NCBI GenBank assembly: GCA_025716855.1
Contig: JAIXMQ010000004.1
Location: 1 to 64,000, forward strand
DNA length: 64,000 nucleotides
Source of the DNA: Pilaira anomala
Taxonomy: Eukaryota > Mucoromycota > Mucoromycetes > Mucorales > Mucoraceae
Direction of reading: 5' to 3'
Numbering within the stretch: the stretch's first letter is position 1; each line of letters opens with the position of its first letter. The notes beneath the pieces were generated by a model. That model made no database searches, was not told where the DNA came from, and saw only the letters and a program-made list of their open reading frames with translations. Positions 35,657 to 48,445 of the stretch are shown one piece after another. A program made the position numbers and the translations under genes.

Positions 35657-37272
35657 CTCTTCGTCGGAACACTTCCACAACAATGAATTATTTAAGGTTT
35701 CTTGTTACCTTGGCAACACGTAATGCTTTTTTTTTTTCAGGGACTAACTAATTTTTATTTAAGTTTTCGTGTAAATCATTTGTTTATCATTTACATAATG
35801 TGTACCTAATGTATTTTGCCCGTTTTGAAAATATTTAGGAGGAGGAGGTCTTCTTGAATATGGACATTTCAGAGAATGAGGTCAGAAAGATTTTGTGTTA
35901 CCGTCATTAGAACCTTCGAGTTCAAAAAGGCTCAAGTTGAGTATTACAAGTTTTAATACTCCTCTTTGTTCCCTGTATTATACTTTTAAAAAAACGCCTA
36001 AACATACTCCAAAACCAAAAAAAAAAAGGGAAACAATCAATACAATTCATTAGCTGCATTATCAAGCAATCGACGCGGAATGGGATATTCTTTTGAATGA
36101 TAGTTGTCTCAACCAGCTGCTACCATTTTTACGTTTTTTTAAAGATTAAATTACTATCAATTCTGGAGATATGTATCGACATGCATCGATTTTTATTCAT
36201 ACCTTAAAGTATTGCTACTGTAGACGAAGATAAATCAATAGAGCACAAAAGCTTACTTCAAAGTAGTATTAGTATTTCCAAGTTAACAGCTTTTCGAAAT
36301 TACTCTACTAAGTGGGATGACGAGGAGCTTGTACTCACCCATCGAATTGAGAATTTCCTCATACCTATTTAATTGCTCGAAACAATCGCTTTTTTTTTTC
36401 AAATAGTGGTATGTACCCTGAGTCATCTTTCCATATCTGACATGCAGCAACCTTGAAAACGCTCAGTCATGACGGAATTATGTTAATGGAAGTCTGGGGC
36501 TAATAGGCAAACAAACCAAACTTCTGCTGGTGTGTATGAAGACGTTCAAGCCAGCCTTAGCCAACATTGATGAGGATATATCTAACAAAAGTGATATTCT
36601 ATTCATTAAATCTAAAAGCAATGTCGGCAAAAACAAAATCTGGAAGCATATAAATGCATAAAGAATTTTCAAGTCATACTCATCTTTATGCAACTTAAAG
36701 CCATCATACTTTCATATTTAAATACAAAGAAAAAGCTAGAAACCATTTTCATCTTTTCACTCTTACAGTTAACTAGATTGTATGATAAAACGAAAGTTAT
36801 AACTGATTGTAGATATATTTTAATAAACTTTCATTTTTAATCTAACTGAATACCATTTCATAATCATTTTTTAGTGGGCGCCTTACTTTTTTTTTTTCTG
36901 CATTTTTTAAAATAAAAAAGATATGTTAAGCAGAATTGAGGAACCAATAAAATAGTTTTTATAGCCCATTGTAGCTTACTTATTCCCTTAACTGTCAAAG
37001 CGGAAATAATAACCGGAAAGAAAAAATATGAAAATATAGATATATATTTTAAGGACGGGTTTAAAGAGAGCTATTAAATCTTGTATTTGTGCGGACTTCT
37101 CCGTGAAATCTATAAATCAGTTAGGGAAAGGTAATCAGTTGACTGCCAAATGAATGGTAAGTGATATCGTGTGTAACGGAAGTGTAAGATTTATAAGGTT
37201 TATTTGTTAAAATTCTTATTTTCCTTACTCTTATCCACTTACATTATTTATTGTACATACACTTAGCACACC
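35327..37272. other. Gene-free stretch with poly-A tracts and possible gene relics
   Basis: No intact gene. It contains a run of some 33 A residues at 35,620-35,652. On the plus strand, 36,480-36,710 reads protein-like in one frame (GKQTKLLLVCMKTFKPALAN, DILFIKSKSNVGKNKIW) but no open gene contains it, so it may be a decayed element. It ends with the promoter of the MFS gene. Confidence 0.45.
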
Positions 37273-39365
37273 ATGTCGGAAGAGCTACGGTTACCAAAGT
37301 TACAACTCTTTCTGATCTGTGCTTGTCGATTTGCTGTAAAGTAGAACTGAGATCTCACTCTCTCATAGAGTTTTTATTTTATTTTTGAAGAAAAAAATTG
37401 AAGAAAAAAAAGGTTATTAACAAAAAAAAAATGAAACTTTCTTTAATTTTTTAAATAGGAACCAATATCGTTCAGTATTCATGCTCCTTTTATTTATTTT
37501 GTAAAGCAATTCAATTGATTCCTCCTGTTTTAAATATAATTAACGTGTTGTATAAAAAATTAAATAGATGATTCGGGATTTTAAAATCACTGATGAACTT
37601 CATATTGGCTACTATGCCAGCTTAATCACATCGGCCTTTGCTATGGCTCAATTCATTTCAGGTAAGCGAAAATAAAAAACAATTCCCAAAGGTTTCTTGA
37701 AGATAAGATCAACCCGCAACTTTTTTTTTCTCTTTTGTTTGTTTATAGTAATCATCTTTTAGGAATACCGTGGGGTTCACTTTCGGACCGAATCGGTCGT
37801 AAACCAGTTGTCTTGATGGGCCTTGCTTCTACTTCATTAGGTGTATTCTTATTTGGTTTATCAAAATCATTTGCTTGGGCTCTTGCAACCAAAATATTCT
37901 CTGGTATATTTGTAAGTAGAGAGATAGAATACATGTACATACATTTGTCTTATAGCCTTATTTAAAAATAGAATGGCAATATCAGCGTCTTAAAAAGCAT
38001 GATCGCTGAACTGACCGAGGACCACTCTGCAGCAAAAAGAACACGCGCATTTTCTCTTTTACAGGTCACGTTTGGTCTGGGAAGTATAGTAGGCGCTGCT
38101 TTAGGAGGTATATATATATAGTAATTATACTTCATTTCTCGGTTGATATCTAATTTTTACTTCTTATGACTCTATATAGGCTACTTATCGGATCCTGTTC
38201 GTAAACACCCTAATTTATTTACTCAATTGGGTCCTATTAGAGATTTATTACTCGAATATCCATACTTTTTACCTTGTTTTGTTGCTACATGTATATCTAC
38301 CTTTTGTTGGTTTTTAGGTTTCTTTTTTATGAAGGAAACACTTTATTTAAAAAAAAAATTAAATGTACAAGAAGTAGAAGAACAACAACGACTTTTAGTA
38401 CCGGTAGAGAGTCAAGAGTATCACACATTTGAAAACTCAGAAGGTACTGAGAATGGTACAAAGAGAGATGTTATACAACCTATAACAGAAAAACTTACAC
38501 CTCAAGTATTGGCTATCTGTCTCATTTATGCGGTTGTTGCATTCCAAATGCTTTATTTTGACGGTAAATATATAAAACCAAATGTCAAGAATACCAATGC
38601 GGTACTAATTGACAAATGGTGGATTTCTAAAAACAGAACTACTTCCAACTTGGTCTGCTACGCCCACGGAAGCAGGTGGACTTGGCTTTGAATCAAGGGA
38701 GATCGGCACAATTTTATCTTACGCCGGCTCTGTCATGTTATTTGTTCAAGTCTTTGTACTTCATCGTTTAACTGCCATCTTTGGGTTACTAAATTTATTT
38801 CAAATGTCTTTACTTTCTAGCGCTCTCATCTTCTTTGCTCAAGGAACATGTAGATTATTATATCAAATTCCTGATTTATCAGGTCAAACTGATACAAAGT
38901 TTTGGGTCTGGTTTGGTTTGATCTTTTGTTTGACCATCAAATCTTTGGGACAAACAATTGCAATTACCACTGCAGTCATCTTACTTAACAATGCTGTAAC
39001 AAGATTAGACACTTTAGGCTTTATCAATGGATTTTCACAATGTAAGAATAGAAATAAAACAAATTCCGAAATCATGGTAAACTGCTAACTAGATATGCAT
39101 AGGCTGTAATGCTGCTATGAGAACTCTGAGTCCAGCTGTTGCTGGTTTAGTTTGGTCAAGGTAAGAATGCCTCTATGCAACTCTATCATGATTCTTCTTC
39201 TAACATCACCTGACCTTATTTAGTGCAATTACATCTTACTGGATTCCCTTGGAAATCCGCGCTTACATGAGTTGGGGTGTTTTAGGCATGATTGGACTGG
39301 CAACTTTCTACGTTAGTTCTCGGTTAAACCCAGTGCATTATAATAAGCCTCAAAAGAATCCTTAG
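37273..39365 (+). CDS. MFS transporter, ZIFL-like
   Basis: Membrane transporter of the major facilitator superfamily. Exons begin 37273-37335 (MSEELRLPKLQLFLICACRFA), 37459-37500 (EPISFSIHAPFIYF), then 37568 on; further introns end at about 37,763, 37,971, 38,180, 38,637, 39,102 and 39,224. RFAEPISF, FKITDELHIGYYASLITSAFAMAQF, the A-motif GIPWGSLSDRIGRKPVVLMG and KSMIAELTEDHSAAKRTRAFSLLQ match the zinc-induced-facilitator-like group. A Glu-rich cytosolic loop lies after TM6 (38,330-38,480). All junctions keep phase and several split Gly codons. The substrate is unknown; members of this clade move ions or small organic molecules. Confidence 0.88.
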
Positions 39366-40001
39366 CATATCTTGTAACACCCATTGACGCAATTGTAAAA
39401 TAAACGTAATAACAATTAATCTAAACTCAATTTGAGTATATTCGTATTTTTACAAGCTAATGATAGTAGTATACCAAATATGTCGTCGCTATTGTCTTTA
39501 TTATTACAGGTTTTCATTGCTAGCGTGTGAGAAATTAAATATTCTGAGAATTTACGTACACTATATAGTAGAAATTCAAATGGTTTTACTTGTCTTAATT
39601 ACATAGTTATTATTTCAACCTTTTTTTCTTCTTCTTATTAGCATGATATATGTACTGCAGGCTTATGACAGTCAAGAACTTGTCTCTCACATGTATACAT
39701 TAAAGGGTCCTCCTAGTCTATGTATATGTATGTACAAAAAAGATATGTAAGAAATGACTCTATTTTCAAAGCATTGGATCAAAAACGTATTGTTGTACAT
39801 ACATAGCGTCAAAAGACGTTTATATGGCACTACTATTTAGTGAAAAAAAACTGAGCCAGTGGTTATTTAAATTATCTATTTGTTTAAAAATTTATAAAAT
39901 ATAACTAGTTAAATAACATATATTTTTTTGGGCACAATTAAATCATGACATACTGGATTTTGACTAAGACTTAACCCAAATTTAATTTAATTTGTCACTT
40001 T

Positions 40002-40003
<2 letters not shown>

Positions 40004-40068
<65 letters not shown>
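40004..40068. repeat. T65 homopolymer
   Basis: Sixty-five uninterrupted T residues, the longest homopolymer in the window. The length is likely to vary between individuals and sequencing runs. It could be the reverse-strand tail of an old retroelement, but no element body is recognisable next to it. Confidence 0.9.
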
Positions 40069-40070
<2 letters not shown>

Positions 40071-41029
40071 GCGACAAAAAATATATTTTAACACAATGCC
40101 TAAAGTATATTTGTGAACAACTAAAAATCTGATACAATAATATCATGACAAGAACCACTGCTTCTGCTCCGATTATGGCTCTGTCTTGGTTGGATAAGAC
40201 ATGGTACCTATTACTTTTTCTCACGTTGTGTAAACAGAGAGGAAAACTTGTACATAGTATTTTTTTTTTTCGTGCTCGAATAAAACCATGATCTAAAAAA
40301 TTCACGTCAAATTTCTATGCGCAGATATACTTTTTTCGTCGCTCAAAAAAAAGACTAAAGTGAGAAAATTGTTAATGTATCGTTTTTTTTGGGGGGGGGG
40401 GAGAATATGGAATGGCCGCGCAAATTATTAACCTCGTTCGTATAAGATTATTGCTACGAAGTTCTCTGAATTGTGCAAAAATGTAAAAACATACAAAATT
40501 TGACGTTGTTTTTACAAAAAAATGTTTGTTCTTCTCTTATTTTACAACAGGTACTTTATCAGCTACAGACTGATAGGTTCAATCGATCGCAAAATATTAA
40601 TATTAACATGAATGATATATGTTATATGTTTATCCTATAATATTAAAACCATCAACTACTACGGTTATAAAAAATCAAGTTATTAACAATTTAAAAAGTG
40701 ATCATTAGTGTAATTCGCACTTTGAAGTCCTCTAGCAGACCTCTTACTACGAGTAGGGTTGTTTTACAACTAGCCGATACGATTTTAAACTCTTACAATA
40801 GCCGCACGTCCTTATTTGAATACAAAAAACACTAGATGAACAAAATTGCAATGATTACATATAAAAGCAGAGAAATTGAAATGTGTATGTCTAAATTTTA
40901 CGCGTATATTATTATTTATACGTCCAATTCATTACAACCAACTTTTTTTTATAACGTGCTGGTCGTTCAAACTGGAAGAATATTTCGTTGAAAATACATA
41001 ACAAACCCCTTGATATACTTCACGAGCCT

Positions 41030-41081
41030 GGTTCTGCATTGGATTGGCCGTTGAAGAACCAGGCCAATCTAATGGAGAACC
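41030..41081. repeat. Imperfect inverted repeat, 20-base arms
   Basis: Arms 41,030-41,049 (GGTTCTGCATTGGATTGGCC) and 41,062-41,081 pair at 18 of 20 positions around a 12-base loop. The loop and flanks hold another AGAACCAGGC / GCCTGGTTCT pairing, so two alternative stems compete. It is more GC-rich than its surroundings. It may be a relic of a transposon end or a small folded RNA; no gene is associated. Confidence 0.7.
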
Positions 41082-41767
41082 AAAAAGCTCAATGCATGTA
41101 ACTACGATCAATATAACAATAATAAAAATAGGCCCTATCTTCTGGGACAGTTATTAAAGATGAGATGAAAAAAATTACACTTGATTGTATAATAGAACAG
41201 TATGTGTTTTATATTTGAATTTATCTTCTTGTTATATATCTAAGTTCATTCCACTCGATTATTCTGGACACGTCCGACAGATGTTGTGAAACTGTTTTCA
41301 ATAAAAAGGATTTGAAAAAGATTAAACTTACAACCTTTGCCAAAAACCATGCAAGAATACGTGAGTTCTTTGAAACCAACAACAACTGATTTGAAATTGC
41401 TTCACTCTACTTTAAAGCAATGAAATTTCCACCCATTAAAGACACTTAGTTAGAATGGATTCAAGCCTCTCTTTACAACTGTCTCAAGCTTTTCATGTTT
41501 AGATTTTCCCCATAACTAATTAAAGTGAAAGGGACATGTTAAAGCGTTTGTGGCTGTTTATCGATATTGCTTTTGATGATTCGCATATTATTTGTAGAAG
41601 GTAATAAATATTAATAGCGCTTAACAATGCTCAGTATAATAGTTAACTTTTTTTTTTTAAAAAAAAAAGCGGCGAAAAGTCCAGTTCTGCCTCCTCCTTC
41701 AGCAGAAACTTAAATAGAACAATTGGTGGTACATGCGAGATTCAACGTAAACTTTTTGGGCAAAAAT

Positions 41768-42230
41768 CAGCTAGTCCCCCCTCCCTATGAATTTTTTCAA
41801 AAATCAGAAATGTGAATATATCTTTACATTAACAAGAACTTTAACCTTAGCTATTCAATAGTTTCTAATGTAGAATTTTTATGCTCTTTCGGGTGATGTA
41901 AAAATAAGAATAAAACAATTAGAAAGATGAATGGTTATCCCGAGAAACTCAAATTACGGTTCTCGTTAAGGCAAATATATTTGTTACGTCTAAACATACA
42001 AAATTAAACATATAAGATAAAAACTTTGGCTACAGTACTTTCTTTCTCTGTACGAAAAAAGTAATTAGGTCAGTAAACGCGTAGCGTATAGTAGGGGCTT
42101 TGCTACTGTAATGCAATAGTAGTTTCGAAATTTTCTCGCCTCTTTTTTTTTAAAAAAAAAAAATTGGGTGATTTGGTATAAAATATAGGCGTGTGTGTGT
42201 GTGTATGTGTGATGGAGTTTCCAGTATGAA
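41768..42230. repeat. Dispersed repeat, copy B
   Basis: Diverged relative of copy A. It shares the ATTTTTTCAAAAATCA...TATCTTTACATTAA block and the A-run plus GGTGATTTGG block in the same order and orientation. The spacing between blocks is larger here, about 300 rather than 80 bases, so one copy is deleted or the other carries an insertion. Confidence 0.55.
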
Positions 42231-43551
42231 AGGCTCTCTTATTAGTTAACAAGGAGCTCAAAATGACTACTTGAAATGATACGAGTTGCAAACATGATTG
42301 TTAACTACTACTCTTCCGGAACCAGTTCTGTATATCAATAGTATATACACTAACTATGTATCTTGATTCAATAGATTTATTACAGATGCATATGTAACTT
42401 TTTTTCAAGTATCTTTATTTAATAATATATGTACTTTAAATTATGTACGTGAAGAGATAGAATGTGTTTAAAGAAATATAACAACGACAATGATAACGTG
42501 TTTTTTTTTAATTCGATATTGAAAGATAGTAATCAAACTTTAAAGAAAAGATACTTAATGCTTTAACGTACAATAGTGTGTAAGTAAACGGATAATTGAA
42601 ATCGAAATTAAAGACAACGATTAATGTACTATTAATTTAGACAATCCATTAGTTTCCTATTTTTTTTTAAAAAAATTAACAGAGAGATACAAGAGAGCAG
42701 ACATGTCAATTCTTTGATCGGATAGACAAAAGTTTAATGTTTGGGGATAGGGCATACTGTATACTTTCTACAAATGTCCTAATATGTACAAAAAAATGAT
42801 GTTGTAAGAAGTTGTTATCTATAGGACTGAAAATCGATAATGACTGAAATAGAATTTGTAAAATATACCTATGAAGGTTTAAGAAAATATATGAGGTAAA
42901 AGAGAATATATGAAGTTAAAGAAAAATTATGTGTATGTGTTCTTTATTATGTTTATGTACTTTTGGATAATGTATGTATATCAATTATAAAGCAATTATA
43001 CTTACGATCATTAGTAGTAAGTTATTTGTTTTGATATATTATCCAGTTCTATTACAGATAATACTCAAACAGAAAATCAAAAACTATCCTTCACAATAAA
43101 ATATTAAAAAGGAAATTTCCTTATTAGTTTCTACGGTAATACAAAACAGATACAATAATACATGGTCTACAGCTAAAAATTTATTAATAGGATTAAATCA
43201 ACTGAAAGATTTCACTACACAGCATACATATTTTTTTTAAAGTGTGTAGTTTGTTTATTAAAATAAGCGAAGGCATAATATATATTCCACCAGAAACCCC
43301 AGATTGTTCTATATGCTCCAAGTTTAAATAGCTAGAAGTGTCACATGTAAATATATCTGCTTTCAAAAGAGAATCCACGTTTCTTTATTGAAAAAAAGAA
43401 AGCTAAAATGCAATAATCTTTTGATTCATATAGTTAGTTAATGTAGTAGAACAAAATATTTTGCGACAAAAAAGGAAACAATATGCAAAAGTAATACATT
43501 ATCAGAAGAGACCTAAGAAATGTTGAACGTAAATATAAAAGTAAAGTATTC

Positions 43552-43554
<3 letters not shown>

Positions 43555-43599
<45 letters not shown>
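43555..43599. repeat. A45 homopolymer
   Basis: Forty-five A residues followed at 43,604-43,615 by the small palindrome TCGTCGTGACGA. It lies about 360 bases downstream of the Helitron gene's stop. Confidence 0.9.
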
Positions 43600-43601
<2 letters not shown>

Positions 43602-43960
43602 AAATCGTCGTGACGAAAATGTTTATGTGACTGTAGCCAATTATCTCAATTTCCATGTTGGCATGAAATGTCTTTTACCTAGTCTGAGTCTTTACTCGGG
43701 GATTGTTTTAAAAATTAGCGAGATCATATACACTAATAGTTTTTTTATGTATTCTTATCTATTAATCTACTTACGCAATTCTTTAAATTATTGAGGATGG
43801 ATGACAATTAGACTTTTTTAGGATCATTCTATCTGATTGATTTTTTATTATGATATATAATTTTATTCTGGTTGTGATATTCATACTGTATAACTATATT
43901 TGGATTAATTTTTAAAAGGTAGTATTTATGGGAGTTATGTATTATAAAGCAAATGTCACA

Positions 43961-46900
43961 TTAGGTACGTTTTTGGTTTCGAATAATCTCGACTGCATCA
44001 TTATCAGAGCCATATTTTCTTTTGATATTAAGAGGTAAATCAGCACCAAAGAAGTATAAATCATCTGGATTTCGTACCCTAGACATTGCCACATACAATT
44101 GTCCGTGGGATAGCATGTTGTCAAGATGAATTCCAACACAGTCGATAGTTGCACTTTGTGATTTATGGATAGTTGAGGCAAATGCTGGAACAACGGGAAA
44201 CTGCGTTCGAGTGTAACTGGTATTGGGAACTTGTCTACTAATTCTTTGAACCCAATAAATTGAGTCACTACCATCTGGCAATCGTTTTCTCAAGCAAATG
44301 TTTTCCTCTTCCATGTATTCTACAGCAGCAATAGTTCCATTGACCCACCCAAGGGAAACATTCAAGTTATGAACCAGCATAACGGGCATGTTGGGTTTTA
44401 ATAATAGAAACTCCAAAAGTCTTGTTTCACGCAAAGCAATCTTTGCTGTCCTTTTATTTCCTACGTATGAGTCAAAAGCATCTAGGTTTGTACCTTCACC
44501 AGGAAAGTCTTGATAGTCCTTTTCATTTGCCATTCTAACTCTTTCTCTTGTAGTATATAAACGAAGACAAAAAAGTGGAAGTTCTATTTTGGGCACGGTC
44601 CTTTCGTTAATGAATCTTATAACAGATTCATCGAATACATAGTTTCGCACCTTATCTAAGATTTCGACAAAAGCCATGTCTTTCTGTCTTACTGGATCCA
44701 AAAGATTAAATCTGCTGGAAGACGTATAGATTTCAGATTCCCAAATTAAACCTTCGTTTTTTTGTATAGGTAATAGTTGAGCCACATCGCCAAAAAAAAT
44801 AGTTTTTATTCCTCCCATATTAGTTGCTCTTTGTGTAGTTTTGATCAATGCTTCATTGATTGATTCTAATAGTTTTGAACTAATCATTGAGTACTCATCA
44901 ACAAGAAGTAAAATTTTTGGATATAGTTTGATGTATTCATCTAATTTAAGGAAGTTGGGAACGGATGATCTATTGGTTATACCGAAAAAACGATGCAATG
45001 TTTCACCTGCTATGTTGTGTGCAGCCACACCTGTAGGAGCCAGCTTAAAGACCTAAACCGTAATTAATATTTTATAAAAGGTTAAGTGTGTAGTTATATA
45101 AAAGTCTATTTTAGTGTTATGCTTACTTTATATCCTTTTAATTTGTAATGTCTTTCGAGCATTCTTAAGACATAAGACTTTCCAGTCCCTGCAGCACCGG
45201 AAACAAATGATGTAGAATTGTTTCTCAATTCGTAAATAACTTGTCTATAAACGCTTTTTTGACTATTATTAGCGCTATTTAACATAGTGATAAGCTCGCT
45301 ACGACAGGTTTCTAAACCTCTTTCTACATCAACTACGTCATTCAATGATTGAATATTGACTTTTCGGTGAACTTCAATTCCACCTTCCGAAAGGTTAATC
45401 AAATGCTCGTAATAATCTAAATATTTTAAATAGCATAAGACTACATACTACTTTATAAAAATATACAAACTACACGTGTTTTTTTTTTTACCTTTCCACG
45501 ATCTGGTTTTGCCTTTTTCAGCCTCAAACGTGGTTCCGAAGATTACTTTTTTTGTGGTGATTTGTTGGTAATAAAAGCTCTCGCCATTCATTTCACTTTG
45601 ATTGAATGTTCTCCAAACATAAGGCTTCTCGACTATTAGTTGATAGAGGCTTGTTCCACTATATACAAAATTTGGTAAAGGAGTAGAATAAAAATCACGA
45701 CGAATGTCAAAAATCATAGGATAAAACTTTTTTGCATAATTTCGCTTATAAAAGGTTAAGAATTCTGGCATAGTCAACTTACTGGCACCAGTACGTTTTT
45801 CATAGATATCTAAATGATTCACCATTAGAACAGATATGAATTTTTATTATATTTTATTAATACGTTACCAACATGTGTTCTTGCATAAATATTATCTGAT
45901 TCGGCATCGACTTCTTTGATATCGTCTCTTAACCTTCTACTATCTTGACCTAGTAGACTAGTATTGATAAAGATAACATTTCTAGAATTACTGTGCTTTC
46001 TCCAACCTAAAACATCATATGTTGCTTCAACTGCGCCGACAATTCTTGTAGCATAATGCTCTCTTTCTGAAACATACGAAGTTCTTTTATAATAGCCTTG
46101 GTTTTGCTGTTGTATATTCTTCAAAAGAATTTTCGCCTCAGAATCATCTTTTGCTAAATATTTGGCCAAATATCTAACAGCTTGCGGCCCATTATTATAT
46201 TGAATATCCATACTCGTTCTAAAAGTTGCCAGCAAGTAAGGATTATAATTATTTACGTAGGCATCTCCAACATCTCGCTTATAGACGCAACGCTGCTCTG
46301 AATCAAGTGCAGTAACTGGAGAGAATGGTTTAGGATAACCAAATCGACATTTCTTGGTAGGATCTCCACGCTTACAGTAACTAAATTAAAAAAAGGTTTT
46401 AGTTTATCGTCTATCATTTATAATTGATTAATTGAGCTTACTTTTCATTACATCTATGAATTTGTAAAGTATTTACAAGATAGTGCATGGTAGGATCACT
46501 AATACTAGATCCTTCAGGAAACCAAGTATGAACAATATTCATATCAATCAATTCTTGAACAGTTTTTTTTGTCCATAGCACCATATGAATATGCGGACTA
46601 CCACGGTCTTGAATCTCCATCACCCAACTGTAATCCTCGATACCGCCAATTTTACTAGCAAAATGTTTACAAATAGTAATTTTAAAAAACTCTAACCATT
46701 TTCTTCTAAAATGAAGTGAAAATAGTACTGGATCCTCCCAGGGAAACTTCATACCTTCGTCTTGAATGTTTTTAAAGTCGGCACTCTTATCATCACAAGT
46801 AAAGGTTAAGAAAAGCTGTGGTGCTCCAAGTTTTTCGAAAATCGCCTGCAAGTCTAAAAAGTTTTTTCTTTTATACGCATAAGATGATCGAATTTGAGCA

Positions 46901-48135
46901 GGAACTGTTGATACAATGTTTTTGTTTAATTTTCCAGTTTCTTGGTTTACCACGTCTTTTTGAACAAGATTCTCTCTACCTTTAGTGGCTACTACAAATC
47001 TATTAGCTGCTGCAATATTTTTTTTCTCAATCAAATCAAGCATAAAAAACAGAAAGGAAGGATCTCTTGCAAAACGTCTATCTTTCATAATTAACCTCGT
47101 TTTAGCATATGAAGCCAGACCGTCTTCATTCATAGTAGCATCAGAAACACCGCCTTGATCTTCAGCCAAAGCAAATGCGTTTTGTCGAAATTTATAATCA
47201 TAAGTATTGAGTGGCACCATTGAATAATGACCAGTACACGTGGTATATAAATGTGGGAATAGCAAAGCTAGGAGACTAGGGTGAGAGTACCGAATCATTT
47301 TTCCAACACCATCCTCACCAATTATCAAATCTTTGAATTCTACATCTGAAGCCTGAGGATTAACATCGTCTTTTGAAAAAAGAACATTGTTGACCCATCC
47401 TTTGTCAATACCAACATGTTTCTTATTTTCCGATATATGGTAATTTACAAGTGAGTATGTTAGTTTAGGTAAATTATATCTGGCCAAAAGAGGATGCACT
47501 CTTTGGAGAGCCCGATAAGCGTCAAGTACTTTTGATTTTCTTATGTTAGTGGGATCACCTCGTTGAAAAAAAAGCCCTAAAGTTCCTCCGTAACAAAGCT
47601 CAGCAAATTCATAGTTATGTGTAGCATACATGGTACCCTTTACTTCATAATGACCAATTCTACCATGGCGAAGAGTTGAGCGTCTAGTAATCTGAGACAT
47701 AAGCTTTATAGGGGAAAGGGCGGACTTCTCTCTATAATTTAAATCTTTAGTTTCAGGAATAAGGTCACCTATAAAAAAAAAGTTATAAATTATTATTTTG
47801 ATAAAATAAAGACTTTGTTAATTTTATTTTGTACCTGGATAGTTGAACTTTTTAAAATTCACCTCTGCTGTCTTTAGATGCTTTTTACATACCATCTTTT
47901 GTTTATCGTTTTGGGGGTTAGTCAAAGGTTCCAGTTTCCACTCAAGACAGGGAATGGTTTTAGGATTATCAAATTCTCTATATTTTTGCTCATCAGGGTA
48001 TAGAACCATCATACACACGGAACAGAAACCATCAGGTTTACACATTACAAATTTTTGAAAAGAATTTATTTGATTCTTTTCGAAGTGACTGAAAGTTGAT
48101 AGATTGGTATCTTCTAATCTCCATGAGAAAAACAT
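43961..48135 (-). CDS. Helitron Rep/helicase, apparently intact
   Basis: Rolling-circle transposase of a Helitron. Six exons (47835-48135, 46442-47768, 45869-46380, 45492-45809, 45127-45416, 43961-45052) join in phase to 1279 residues. The N-terminus holds a Cys pair (CSVCMMVL) and LNYREKSALSPIKLMS. The Rep part has the HUH motif in RGSPHIHMVLWT and the two-Tyr motif AVRYLAKYLAK. The PIF1-type helicase follows: Walker A GAAGTGKSY, Walker B LLLVDEYSMI, FGDVAQLLPI, FASTIHKSQSATIDCVGIHLD and GQLYVAMSRVRNPDDLYFF. No stop or frameshift interrupts it, unlike the other transposons here, so recent activity is plausible. The helicase end is compact and carries no endonuclease or RPA domain. Confidence 0.92.
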
Positions 48136-48445
48136 TATTTATTAAGTGAAATTGTATAAATTTAAAATAATTCGTAATGAAGGAGAGTATTTATATCAAG
48201 AAAAAAAAACTCTGGTATAACCATATTCAAATTGTGATTACATAAAAATAGTTTTTCATTTGTAACCTTAGAAAATAATCAGAAGCCTTTTATTCATAAC
48301 ATCCGAGTAGCTGAAAATAACTTTATTATATGTAGTTATAAGCTGGTTCTATCACGTTCTTGACACTTGAAATTCACAATTTATATACCAGTTATATAAT
48401 AAGAACAAAAAAAGTAATGTGATATAATTATAAGAAAGCATAGTT

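Larger units (their letters stand above)
39366..43960. other. Gene-poor stretch of 4.6 kb
   Basis: No gene is supported. Notable contents: T65 at 40,004-40,068, A45 at 43,555-43,599, an imperfect 20-base hairpin at 41,030-41,081, dispersed-repeat copy B at about 41,768-42,230, and a GT repeat at 42,190-42,210. The Helitron's 3' terminus should lie in or near this stretch, but I could not fix it. Confidence 0.55.

Noticed and set aside
36478..36693. Minus-strand frame of 71 residues
   Set aside because: It looks random; the protein-like signal there is on the opposite strand and is itself interrupted.
43604..43615. TCGTCGTGACGA palindrome as the Helitron's terminal hairpin
   Set aside because: No CTRR end follows at the usual distance on the minus strand; only a poly-T run does.
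43680..43705. GAGT-CTTT-ACTC hairpin next to CTAG as the Helitron 3' end
   Set aside because: The stem is only four perfect pairs and the base after CTAG is G rather than the expected T, so I did not call a boundary.
45810..45868. Apparent break in the Helitron gene at a stop near 45,825
   Set aside because: A GTAACG donor and a CATTTAG acceptor remove it and keep the frame (HVDIYEKR).
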